Assembly: GCA_964496245.1 (NCBI GenBank)
Contig: CAZBZG010000121.1
Coordinates: 1 to 12,794 of the forward strand
Reading direction: 5' to 3'
Origin: CAZBZG01 sp964496245
Lineage (GTDB): Bacteria > Planctomycetota > SZUA-567
DNA: 12,794 nt
This document shows, one piece after another, positions 6,536 through 12,789 of the stretch (the first letter of the stretch is position 1; every line of letters begins with the position of its first letter). The translations under genes were made by a program, and so were the position numbers. A model generated the notes under the pieces. The model did not search any database, was not told where the DNA came from, and was given only the letters and a program-made list of their open reading frames with translations.

Positions 6536-7519
6536 TCAACGCTCCAATGCGTTGCGCAGATTGGCCGCGTAATGCATGAATCCCAGGTCGTTGGGGTGCA
6601 GACGTTCGTCGGCGTAATACGCGGGTGTGTGGGGCGTGAGCGTCAGTCCGTCGAGTACGGTCACCCGTTCGTGGTCGGCGCAGACTTCGGCGAGGATCTC
6701 GCCGAGGCGTGCGAATGGTCCCATGGGCCGCGTCTCTTCGAGGTCCGCGCGCCAGAGTGGTGTGAGTACGAAGACCCGCGCGTCCGGGAACTGTGCGGCC
6801 AGCCGGTCGACATAGGCCTTGCAGGCGGCGCGAAACGCGTTTGCGGTGGGACAGTGCCCCCAGTCGTTGGTCCCGTAGGCCACGGTGACGATGTCCGGGT
6901 GCCAGGGCAGGCCAGGGTCCAGGCTCTCCGCGTTGAAGACGTCGCCGCCCACGCCCTGATTGAGCAGGTTGAGGCCCAGTTGCCGCGCGAGCTGGACGGT
7001 ATAGGTGTTGGACGGATAGAGGGAGGTCATGCCCTGGGTGATGGAATCGCCCGTGCAGAGCAGATTGCGCTCATGGCGCGGGGCTGGTTCTACGGTGGCG
7101 CCGGGCGCAACCGCCACGCGCACGAGATAGAGCTCCCGGCAGTGGGGTAGATACATGGTCACGCGCCGCAGCCCGTCGTTGCTGCAGGGGATGCCGCATT
7201 CGATGGCGTCCGGCCCGTCGGTGGCTTTCGCGTGACCGGCGTGACCGACGAGGACGTCGTCGACCCAGACATCGAAGTAGATCCAGGCGCGTGCCCCGCG
7301 CGGGGAGGCGAATGCGATGTCGATCCGGTCGGTATCTGTCCGGATATCCAGCGATACGCCGGCCGTACACAGGCTGCGCGTACGCCGACCCTCAGGTTCG
7401 GCGTACACCGCGCGTTGCGCGTCGGTGAAACGCACGGGCAGGATCCCCGGCTGTTCTTCCCGGAGTTCCAGGCATCCCCGGAAAAACGCACCGCGGTCTT
7501 CGCCGTCGAGAAGGTTCAT
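6536..7519 (-). CDS. SGNH/GDSL hydrolase with N-terminal jelly-roll domain
   Basis: This 327-residue protein has two parts. Residues about 1-145 are strand-rich and resemble the N-terminal domain of PF14607-type SGNH hydrolases. Residues 150-327 form the hydrolase, with block I LLCTGDSITQG (Ser159 nucleophile), block II NQGVGGD (Gly191), block III AYGTNDW (Asn218) and block V DERLHPND (His308). Family members are carbohydrate or lipid esterases; the two-domain build recalls acetyl-esterases of CE2/CE3-like type. In the usual Asp-x-x-His arrangement the third position before His308 here is Glu305, with Asp304 next to it, so the acid member of the triad is unusual. No signal peptide is seen, so it is probably cytoplasmic. 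The ATG at 7519 follows GGAGGA at 6 nt. With a xylanase and a sulfatase nearby, deacylation of imported oligosaccharides is a reasonable but unproven role. Confidence 0.88.
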   Translation of the reverse strand: MNLLDGEDRGAFFRGCLELREEQPGILPVRFTDAQRAVYAEPEGRRTRSLCTAGVSLDIRTDTDRIDIAFASPRGARAWIYFDVWVDDVLVGHAGHAKATDGPDAIECGIPCSNDGLRRVTMYLPHCRELYLVRVAVAPGATVEPAPRHERNLLCTGDSITQGMTSLYPSNTYTVQLARQLGLNLLNQGVGGDVFNAESLDPGLPWHPDIVTVAYGTNDWGHCPTANAFRAACKAYVDRLAAQFPDARVFVLTPLWRADLEETRPMGPFARLGEILAEVCADHERVTVLDGLTLTPHTPAYYADERLHPNDLGFMHYAANLRNALER

Positions 7520-7546
7520 GGCCCGTCCTCCGCATGGGGTGCACTG

Positions 7547-7575
7547 ACACTACACCGCGTAGTTCGTGCTGTCAA
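7547..7575 (-). promoter_or_regulatory. Promoter of the esterase-methyltransferase unit
   Basis: On the minus strand a consensus TTGACA (7575-7570) is followed after 17 bp by TAGTGT (7552-7547), a weak -10. A small inverted repeat ACTAC-ACCGC-GTAGT (7549-7563) overlaps the -10 and part of the spacer, so the promoter may be regulated. The leader would be about 20 nt and carry the GGAGGA ribosome site. Confidence 0.55.
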
Positions 7576-7616
7576 CCGCCGGAACCAACGAGTGGCTGAC
7601 GACCCGCACAACAGGC

Positions 7617-7645
7617 TTGACCGGTTGCGCGAATGCGATGATACT
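7617..7645 (+). promoter_or_regulatory. Candidate promoter of the activase gene
   Basis: TTGACC (7617-7622), a 17-bp spacer and GATACT (7640-7645, four of six consensus bases) point toward the activase gene and would give a leader of roughly 180 nt. Confidence 0.4.
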
Positions 7646-7711
7646 GGGTCGGAGAGAGAGGGTATCGGCTGTCCGGAAGCGGCACTGGCGAACCGGGGCC
7701 CGCTCCCATGA

Positions 7712-7730
7712 CAACCGCGCCGTGCGGTTG
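7712..7730. promoter_or_regulatory. Hairpin in the activase leader
   Basis: CAACCGC (7712-7718) and GCGGTTG (7724-7730) pair perfectly around the 5-base loop GCCGT. There is no T-tract after it, so it is not a standard terminator; it could be a leader structure or a protein-binding inverted repeat. Confidence 0.35.
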
Positions 7731-7829
7731 CCGTTCCCGTCTCGACCGGCAGACGGGGCTGAATCCGGGTGCGGACGGGGAGCGATGTCGCGTCCGGCCG
7801 GGAGCGTCGTGGAAGTCCGCGGGGAACGC

Positions 7830-8657
7830 ATGATCAGCGTAGGCATTGACATCGGTTCGACCACGTCCAAGGCCCTGGTGCTCGACAGCGCAAAGATCCG
7901 CGCAGTGGTGATCCGGCCAAGCGGCGCGCTCCCGGCGCAGACGGGCGAGGAGGTCTTCCGCGCGGCCCTGGCCGAGGCCGGCCTGGCGGAGACAGACGTG
8001 GAGGTCGTGGCCACCACCGGCTACGGCCGCCGGCTGGTCGACCTCGGGGACGTGGTCATGACCGAGATCAAGGCGTGCGCAGCCGGCGTGCGCTTCCTGG
8101 AGACCCACCGCCAAGACGACGCGCTGGGGGATGCCTCGGTGCCCATCCGCACGGTCATCGACGTGGGCGGCCAGGACACCAAGGTGATCGGCCTGACCGA
8201 CACCGGTGATGTGGCGGACTTCTCCATGAACGACAAGTGCGCGGCCGGCACGGGCCGCTTCCTGGAGATGCTCGCCGACAAGCTGGGTCTGAGCTACGAA
8301 ACGTTCGCGGCCGAAGCGCTCAAGAGCACCAAGCCGCTGCAGATGAGTTCGACCTGCGCGGTCTTCGCCGAGAGCGAGGTGATCGGCCTGCTCGCGCGCG
8401 GGGAGGAACGCGCGGACATCGCCGCGGCCGCCCACCACGCCATTGCGAGCCGGATCGCGAGCATGGTCCGCCGGACAGGCGGCCAACCCGCCTACGGCTT
8501 TGCCGGCGGCGGCGCGCACAACGCGGCGCTGGTCGAGGCCGTGGGCGAGGCGCTGAACGCCCCCGTGCGCGTACTCGCCCGTCCCCAGGCGGTGGTGGCC
8601 CTGGGCGCGGCTGCCGTGGCGGCCGAGCGGCTGCGCAAGCGCACGGACGGTCGATGA
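7830..8657 (+). CDS. BadF/BadG/HgdC-type activase (2-hydroxyacyl-CoA dehydratase activator family)
   Basis: The 275-residue protein belongs to the ASKHA-fold ATPase family that activates (R)-2-hydroxyacyl-CoA dehydratases and benzoyl-CoA reductases by ATP-driven single-electron transfer. Seen are the phosphate-binding GIDIGSTTSKALVLD (residues 5-19), the second phosphate motif VIDVGGQDTKVI (109-120), NDKCAAGTGRFLE with Cys137, SSTCAVFAESEV with Cys176, and the adenosine-side GFAGGGAHN (223-231). The two cysteines are the family's ligands of the [4Fe-4S] cluster shared by the homodimer, so both are kept. Known members are oxygen-sensitive, which suggests anaerobic metabolism. No dehydratase or reductase subunit is adjacent: the flanking genes run the other way. 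The start at 7830 (MISVGIDIGS) matches the family's N-terminus but has only GGGGAA close by; GTG 7809 behind GGGAG, or ATG 7785, are alternatives. Confidence 0.9.
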   Translation: MISVGIDIGSTTSKALVLDSAKIRAVVIRPSGALPAQTGEEVFRAALAEAGLAETDVEVVATTGYGRRLVDLGDVVMTEIKACAAGVRFLETHRQDDALGDASVPIRTVIDVGGQDTKVIGLTDTGDVADFSMNDKCAAGTGRFLEMLADKLGLSYETFAAEALKSTKPLQMSSTCAVFAESEVIGLLARGEERADIAAAAHHAIASRIASMVRRTGGQPAYGFAGGGAHNAALVEAVGEALNAPVRVLARPQAVVALGAAAVAAERLRKRTDGR

Positions 8658-8660
8658 GGC

Positions 8661-8672
8661 GCTTGTACAAGC
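8661..8672. terminator. Short palindrome in the convergent gap
   Basis: GCTTGTACAAGC is a perfect 12-bp palindrome in the 28-bp gap between the converging activase and zinc-ribbon genes; two more G-C pairs could form outside one mismatch. The stem is short and lacks a T-tract, so terminator function is only suggested by its position. Confidence 0.25.
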
Positions 8673-8685
8673 CCCGGTGCAGGAT

Positions 8686-8907
8686 CTACAGCGGGCCCCG
8701 CGGCACAACAGCCCGGCACTCCGGGCATTCTTCCTGTTGGATGTGCCACAGGTAGTAGACCAGCCCCGGAAGCGGCAGCGGGAAGGTCAGCAGCAGACAG
8801 ATCATGACCGACAGACCGTCCCACGCCTTGGCGTTGAACGCTCCGCGGAATCCACACCACGGGCACGTCAGGACGCGGCCTCGGCCGGGCTTTGGAATGG
8901 CAGGCAT
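8686..8907 (-). CDS. Small LITAF-like zinc-ribbon membrane protein
   Basis: The 73-residue protein has a first CxxC knuckle, TCPWCGFRG (residues 14-22), then a hydrophobic stretch LSVMICLLLTFPLPLPGLVY (residues 32-51), then a second CxxC knuckle, EECPECRAVV. Two half-sites of one zinc ribbon separated by a hydrophobic membrane-inserted helix is the LITAF-type plan; similar short proteins occur widely in bacteria without known function. The four Cys would bind one Zn(II) at the membrane surface. Reality of the gene is supported by a perfect AGGAGG (8917-8922 on the plus strand as CCTCCT) 9 nt before the ATG, and by its place 72 bp downstream of the sulfatase in the same direction, so it is probably the last gene of the xylanase-sulfatase operon. 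No function is assigned. Confidence 0.8.
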   Translation of the reverse strand: MPAIPKPGRGRVLTCPWCGFRGAFNAKAWDGLSVMICLLLTFPLPLPGLVYYLWHIQQEECPECRAVVPRGPL

Positions 8908-8979
8908 GCGACAAAACCTCCTGTGTGTGGTGATCGGCTGCGCGCGTGGCGCCGAAAGGTTCCGTGGGGGGGCGATGTG

Positions 8980-10287
8980 TCACGCCCCTCCGCCTGCCGC
9001 TGATTCGGCGTCGCGCAGATCGGCCATGGCCTTGTCGTAGTAGGGTGTCCGCAGCGGGCCTCTGAGCAGCGGGTCGTCCACCTGCTTCATCCAGTCGAGC
9101 AGGCTTCTGGACAGCCGGGTGACGGTCCCGACGTGTTCGGGTTTCCCGCCGATGTCGTGCAGCTCGTACGGATCGTTCTGGATGTCGAAGAGCTGGGCGA
9201 ACGGGCGCGTGCCCTTGGTCTTGCAGCGCTGTTCGTGGTGCGCGAAGGTCTGCGGATGCACGTCCACCGGGTAGTCCACGGCGCGGCCCTGGTCGAAGTA
9301 CCGGATCAGGTGATAGCGGTCGGTGATGACGGAGCGCGACAGGTTGTCGCGTTTCATTTCCGGCGTGTACTGCGCGAATGCCTCGGTCCGAGGCGGCGTA
9401 TCCGTTGCGCCGTTCAGGAATGGCAGGAAGCTGTGGCCCTGCAGGTTGTCGGGGACGGGGCCGCCGAGGTAGTCCAGGATCGTCGGGAGGACGTCTACGT
9501 TGCTCATGACGGCCTGGAGGGTCTTCCCGCCCTCGAATAGGGTGCCCGGTTGATGGACGATGAACGGGATGCTGATGCCGGCGCGCCGCACCGTCCACTT
9601 GGCGCCTGGATAGGGGATGCCGTGGTCGGAAGTCATGATGACCAGCGTGTTGTCCGCGACGCCGCTCGATTCGAGAGCATCCGGGATTTCGCCGACCCGT
9701 TCGTCGAAGTACCGGATGGTCGCTTGAAAGGCGGCGAGGTCGTCGCGCACGTCCTGCGTGTCCTGGAGCCACGGAGGAACGAAGACGCCCTTCTCGGTAT
9801 CCGTACCGTGCGTGAAGGCGCGATGGACCTCGGTGAAGCCCACCTTCGCGAAGAACGGACGGTCCGACGTGGCTGCGCTTTGCAGGAGGTCCCGGGTCGC
9901 CTGAACCGTCTCCGGCGCCTTCATCTTCTGGGACCGCGCTTTCTCGTATCCGAGGCGTTCGGTGTGATTGAAGCCGATGAGGATCGTGGCGTATCCGCGT
10001 TCCTTGAGGAGCGCGGCCGTATGCCGCTCCCCCTCGTTCAGCTTCCACCACCAGGGCGCGTGCGTGAGCCCCATCAGTCCGTTGGACTGCGGATAGCGGC
10101 CGGTGTGCAGGCTCCCCCGGCCGGGCGAGCAGACTGCGGAGGTGGAATAGACGTGTTCGAAACGGACCCCCTGTGACGCCAGCCGGTCCAGGTTGTCGGT
10201 CCGTACGGAGTCCACGCCGTAGCAGCCGACATGCTGGCCGATGTCGTGGCAGGTGATCATCAGGATGTTGGGGTTTGGTGCGGTCAT
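8980..10287 (-). CDS. Sulfatase, Cys-type formylglycine-dependent
   Basis: This 435-residue enzyme of the alkaline-phosphatase superfamily carries the sulfatase signature AVCSPGRGSLHTGRYP, in which Cys53 of CxPxR would be oxidised to formylglycine, the nucleophile for hydrolysing sulfate esters. Other expected active-site residues are His14-Asp15 (ITCHDIG; many sulfatases have Asp-Asp here), Asp221-His222 (TSDHG, Ca2+ site) and Lys230. The region SNGLMGLTH and the C-terminal DPLLRGPLRTPYY resemble S1_8/heparan-N-sulfatase-like bacterial enzymes, but the substrate is not settled. A Cys at the active site can be matured by an FGE or an anaerobic radical-SAM enzyme; neither is encoded here. There is no signal peptide (it starts MTAPNPNILMI), so it should act in the cytoplasm. 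GGAGG precedes the ATG by 8 nt, and it starts 48 bp after the xylanase stop, as in an operon. Confidence 0.92.
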   Translation of the reverse strand: MTAPNPNILMITCHDIGQHVGCYGVDSVRTDNLDRLASQGVRFEHVYSTSAVCSPGRGSLHTGRYPQSNGLMGLTHAPWWWKLNEGERHTAALLKERGYATILIGFNHTERLGYEKARSQKMKAPETVQATRDLLQSAATSDRPFFAKVGFTEVHRAFTHGTDTEKGVFVPPWLQDTQDVRDDLAAFQATIRYFDERVGEIPDALESSGVADNTLVIMTSDHGIPYPGAKWTVRRAGISIPFIVHQPGTLFEGGKTLQAVMSNVDVLPTILDYLGGPVPDNLQGHSFLPFLNGATDTPPRTEAFAQYTPEMKRDNLSRSVITDRYHLIRYFDQGRAVDYPVDVHPQTFAHHEQRCKTKGTRPFAQLFDIQNDPYELHDIGGKPEHVGTVTRLSRSLLDWMKQVDDPLLRGPLRTPYYDKAMADLRDAESAAGGGA

Positions 10288-10335
10288 GAGCGGGACCTCC
10301 GGAACTCTGAAACTGGCGAACGACGATTCCTTGCG

Positions 10336-11637
10336 TTATGGGCGTGGGGCCCGACCCTTCGTTCCGCCGGGATTCGGCACGACGACCTCGAGCCTCTCGC
10401 CCAGTCTGCGGGGAAACGCCACCTCCTTCTCGCGATCGCCCGCGATCACGCGATGCGTGCCGTAGAAGACCGGTACGGTCAGCTCGCCCTGGGCATCGGC
10501 CGTGCCTTTGTGCCGAGTCCACCACTCCTCGAAGACGAGCGCGCGGTAGGCCTTGGCCGCGGGCAGGGGCGTGAAGTCGCGTTCCCACAGGGCCGCATTG
10601 GGCCGCCAGTGCCGTCCGCGCCAGAAGCCCCAGAGGTAGATGCCCTCGACAGCCGGGTGGGCGAAGCAGGTGCGGAAGAAGGCGCTGAGCACCGCGGCCT
10701 TCTCGTCTTCGTCCTTGGTCCCGAAGTCGAACTCCGTGATCTTGACGGGGACGCCGAGCTGCGCGACCTTGGCCAGGCGCCGGCGGACCTTGAGCTTGTC
10801 GAATTGGCTCCCGTAGAAATGGCTCTGGCAACCGATGCCGTGTACGGGCGCGTCCTGTTTGCGAAGCTGTCGGATCTGTGCGATGTAGGCGTCCGCGTCC
10901 TCGCCGTTCAGGATGTTGTAGTCGTTGACGTAGAGCCTGGCGGCGGGCGCGTCCTCGTGTGCCCACTGGAACATCTGGCTGCGAATCTCCTCGCCCAGCC
11001 GCTTTGCAAAAAAGGCGCCGTGGAGCATCTCGTTGTTGACGTCCCATTCCGGGATGCGGGTGCCGTATCGATCGAGCAGGCGCTGGCTGCGCGCGCGCAG
11101 GGCCTGACGGAGAGCGTCCGCCTCCAGGTCCTTCATCCACTTGTTGACGTATTTCTCCACGCACCAGTAGATGCAGTGGCCGCGCAGGGTGATCCCGTGG
11201 GCTTCGCACCAGGCGAGCATGGCATCCGCGTCCTCGAAGCGATGCGCGCCGCGCTCGCGCTCGGTGTGGTACCACTTCAGGCAGTTCTCGGTCACGGCCA
11301 CGTTGAAGTTGGCTTTCGCGATGGACCGGTATTGCTTCTGCTCCTCCGGTGTCGGCCCCTTCTTGCGGTCGTCCGGATCGCGGAACATGGGCCACGCGAG
11401 CGCCGTGCCGAACTCGAAATCGTGCGCGAGCTGCTCCACGCGGACTTGCGCCCCGGGCGCTGCTGTGATGTGAAGCATCCCGCGGCGGTGTTCCTGGATG
11501 GCCTCGGTTTCCTGGCGCTCGATCCGCTGCCGCTCTTCGTCGGTGAGGTCGGCCCAGTTCTGCGCTTCTCCGGCCAGGAGCGAGGCCTCCAGCAGGAGGA
11601 GCAGGAGCAGCAGAATCGTCGCGAACAGGGGTAACAT
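10336..11637 (-). CDS. Endo-1,4-beta-xylanase, glycoside hydrolase family 10
   Basis: This 433-residue GH10 enzyme hydrolyses internal beta-1,4 links of xylan with retention. The acid/base Glu203 is in EWDVNNE (residues 197-203) and the nucleophile Glu302 in KITEFD. Other family features are TENCLKWYH (116-124), GHCIYW (153-158), GIGCQSHF (268-274) and the late GIYLWGFW. The first 24 residues are a signal peptide with an almost pure leucine core ending LLAGEA, and no lipobox Cys, so export as a soluble protein is expected. The N-terminal HDFEFGTALAW strand is typical of the family; about 65 residues after the catalytic barrel (TVPVFYGTHRVIAG onward) may form a small beta-domain. No carbohydrate-binding module is evident. 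AAGGAG lies 6 nt before the ATG at 11637. It is the first gene of a unit with a sulfatase and a small zinc-ribbon protein. Confidence 0.95.
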   Translation of the reverse strand: MLPLFATILLLLLLLLEASLLAGEAQNWADLTDEERQRIERQETEAIQEHRRGMLHITAAPGAQVRVEQLAHDFEFGTALAWPMFRDPDDRKKGPTPEEQKQYRSIAKANFNVAVTENCLKWYHTERERGAHRFEDADAMLAWCEAHGITLRGHCIYWCVEKYVNKWMKDLEADALRQALRARSQRLLDRYGTRIPEWDVNNEMLHGAFFAKRLGEEIRSQMFQWAHEDAPAARLYVNDYNILNGEDADAYIAQIRQLRKQDAPVHGIGCQSHFYGSQFDKLKVRRRLAKVAQLGVPVKITEFDFGTKDEDEKAAVLSAFFRTCFAHPAVEGIYLWGFWRGRHWRPNAALWERDFTPLPAAKAYRALVFEEWWTRHKGTADAQGELTVPVFYGTHRVIAGDREKEVAFPRRLGERLEVVVPNPGGTKGRAPRP

Positions 11638-11689
11638 GTCGATCTCCTTGGGCCGTGTACGAGAGCGTGGGGCCGGGACGTCAGAAGAG

Positions 11690-11712
11690 CCGCGCGATCC
11701 ACTTGCGCGCGG
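11690..11712. promoter_or_regulatory. Leader hairpin 2 of the xylanase mRNA
   Basis: CCGCGCG (11690-11696) and CGCGCGG (11706-11712) pair perfectly over seven G-C pairs around a 9-base loop, about 50-75 nt upstream of the xylanase ATG. A stem this strong in the leader could hinder or protect the mRNA. Confidence 0.45.
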
Positions 11713-11759
11713 TCGGTCAGGGGCGGCTTCCTGCTACACCAGCGCGTTCCCCGACGCGT

Positions 11760-11782
11760 ACGGCACGCCATAGGCGCGCCGT
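11760..11782 (-). promoter_or_regulatory. Leader hairpin 1 of the xylanase mRNA
   Basis: Read on the minus strand, ACGGCGCGCC, TAT and GGCGTGCCGT form a 10-bp stem with a 3-base loop in which the only irregular pair is G-U. On the plus strand the same position would be an A-C mismatch, so the structure favours the RNA transcribed toward the xylanase. It lies about 30 nt after the predicted transcription start. Confidence 0.5.
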
Positions 11783-11818
11783 GGGCCCTCACCCTGTTAC
11801 CCCTCCACAGGCACGACC

Positions 11819-11847
11819 ATCATAACGGGCGTCTTTGGCCATGTCAA
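11819..11847 (-). promoter_or_regulatory. Promoter of the xylanase-sulfatase operon
   Basis: On the minus strand a consensus TTGACA (11847-11842), a 17-bp spacer and TATGAT (11824-11819, five of six consensus bases) form a strong sigma70-type promoter. Transcription should start near 11812, giving a leader of about 175 nt before the xylanase ATG. Confidence 0.75.
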
Positions 11848-12057
11848 TCGAGGGGCGCGTCGTATCTTTGTCGCCCATCCCCGCTCGTACAGCCCGGTCC
11901 GATCGATTCCCCAAGGAACCGAGACGGTCTCCTCATGCTGGCCGGTAGAGGCACGCGTCAAGGACGAAAGCGAATCCGTGTCCGATAAGGGCGCAGGGTG
12001 GATCGATGCTGCGGAAAAATGTGGAAAATGCCGAATGGAGGGGGCGGCCTTACGGAA

Positions 12058-12086
12058 TTGACAGATGTCCCTCTGTCGACGCACGA
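12058..12086 (+). promoter_or_regulatory. Possible promoter or operator before the MBL gene
   Basis: TTGACA (12058-12063) is a consensus -35, but at 17 bp the -10 would be GCACGA, a very poor match. An inverted repeat GACAGA (12060-12065) / TCTGTC (12072-12077) with a 6-base gap overlaps it, so a regulated or activator-dependent promoter is possible. Confidence 0.25.
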
Positions 12087-12102
12087 CATGGAGAGGAGCG
12101 CC

Positions 12103-12789
12103 ATGCGTATCGTGAAGGGCCGGCCCAAGCTGAAGTACAAGGACGACAAGCTGCGCTTCTTCTTCATCGGCGTGGGCTCTGCGTTCAGTCGCGAACACAA
12201 CCAGACGAACGTGCTCATCATCAAGGGCGAGGACCACGTGCTCGTGGACTTCGGGGCCAAGGGCCCGCAGGCGCTGAAGGACGTGGCCGGTCTCAAGGTC
12301 TCCAATATCCAGAACACCATCGCCACCCACAGCCATGCCGACCACATTGGCGGCTACGAGGAGATGGGGATCACGGGGCGGTACGTGGGCGTGCGCAAGA
12401 TGGGGCTGCCCAAGCCGCGCATGATCATCACCGAGGAGTACCAGCGCATCCTCTGGGACTGCTCCCTTCGCGGCGGCATGGAGTGGAACGAGGCGTTAGA
12501 CGAGAGCGGCAAGCCGGCGGACACCACGGTCCTCAAGGATGGACGCGTGATCCTGGACTCGGTCGGTCGGAAGCTGAACTTCAGCGACTACTTCGAGCCC
12601 GTCCGCCCGCTCTGGATGCAGATGCAGCCACGCGAGAAGTACGACGTCGAGCTGGGGTCGTTGCGCATCGAGATGTTCCGCACCAAACACATCCCCGAGC
12701 AGTCCCCGAGTTGGGAGAGCTCCTTCTGGAGCTGCGGTCTGCTCGTGGACGGCCGCATCTTCTGCAACGATTGTAGGCGCGCGCCTTGA
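12103..12789 (+). CDS. Metallo-beta-lactamase-fold hydrolase, C-terminus disrupted
   Basis: The ATG at 12103 is preceded by GGAGAGGAGCGCC and gives 228 residues. The fold's metal-binding motif HSHADH is at residues 76-81 (ATHSHADHIGGYEEMG), with a further likely ligand His196 in TKHIPEQ and the bridging Asp223 in IFCND. Family members are hydrolases with diverse substrates (cyclic nucleotides, phosphodiesters, thioesters, lactones), so no substrate is named. After Asp223 related proteins normally continue with a T-R-F-D-type segment and carry a last His ligand about 40-50 residues on. Here the frame instead reads CRRAP and stops 5 bases before the window end. The final His and C-terminal helices are missing, which points to a frameshift, an insertion or a faulty contig end. 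ATG 12088 is an alternative start with a weaker ribosome site. Confidence 0.75.
   Translation: MRIVKGRPKLKYKDDKLRFFFIGVGSAFSREHNQTNVLIIKGEDHVLVDFGAKGPQALKDVAGLKVSNIQNTIATHSHADHIGGYEEMGITGRYVGVRKMGLPKPRMIITEEYQRILWDCSLRGGMEWNEALDESGKPADTTVLKDGRVILDSVGRKLNFSDYFEPVRPLWMQMQPREKYDVELGSLRIEMFRTKHIPEQSPSWESSFWSCGLLVDGRIFCNDCRRAP

Larger units (their letters stand above)
7520..7829. other. Divergent intergenic region (esterase / activase)
   Basis: These 310 bases hold the esterase ribosome site and promoter near the left end, a candidate activase promoter at 7617-7645 and a hairpin at 7712-7730. No convincing gene was found here. The open plus-strand frame that continues upstream from the activase lacks family similarity and is regarded as leader. 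Confidence 0.6.
11638..12102. other. Divergent intergenic region (xylanase / MBL hydrolase)
   Basis: The left part holds the xylanase ribosome site, a leader of about 175 nt with two hairpins, and its promoter (11819-11847). From about 11850 to 12057 no convincing gene, promoter or repeat was seen beyond a small GAGAC-G-GTCTC palindrome. The right end has a TTGACA and a small inverted repeat before the plus-strand MBL gene. Confidence 0.6.

Noticed and set aside
6537..6554. Hairpin CAACGC / GCGTTG at the end of the esterase gene as a terminator
   Set aside because: The stem is only 6 bp, overlaps coding sequence and has no T-tract; the methyltransferase gene follows 43 bp later and is probably cotranscribed.
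5350..7519. Methyltransferase as part of a defence system
   Set aside because: The neighbours are an esterase and a transporter; no nuclease, helicase or phage-defence domain is present in the window.
7566..7829. An 88-residue N-terminal extension of the activase
   Set aside because: The family starts at GIDIGSTTSK, the extension has no similarity, and it would overlap the candidate promoter.
8492..11395. A 967-codon open frame on the minus strand
   Set aside because: It overlaps the xylanase, sulfatase and zinc-ribbon genes in another frame and is rich in Arg, Pro, Gly and His without domains; such long frames arise from high G+C codon use.
10231..11634. A 467-codon plus-strand frame
   Set aside because: It is antisense to the GH10 gene, which has catalytic motifs, a signal peptide and a ribosome site; the antisense product shows no domain.
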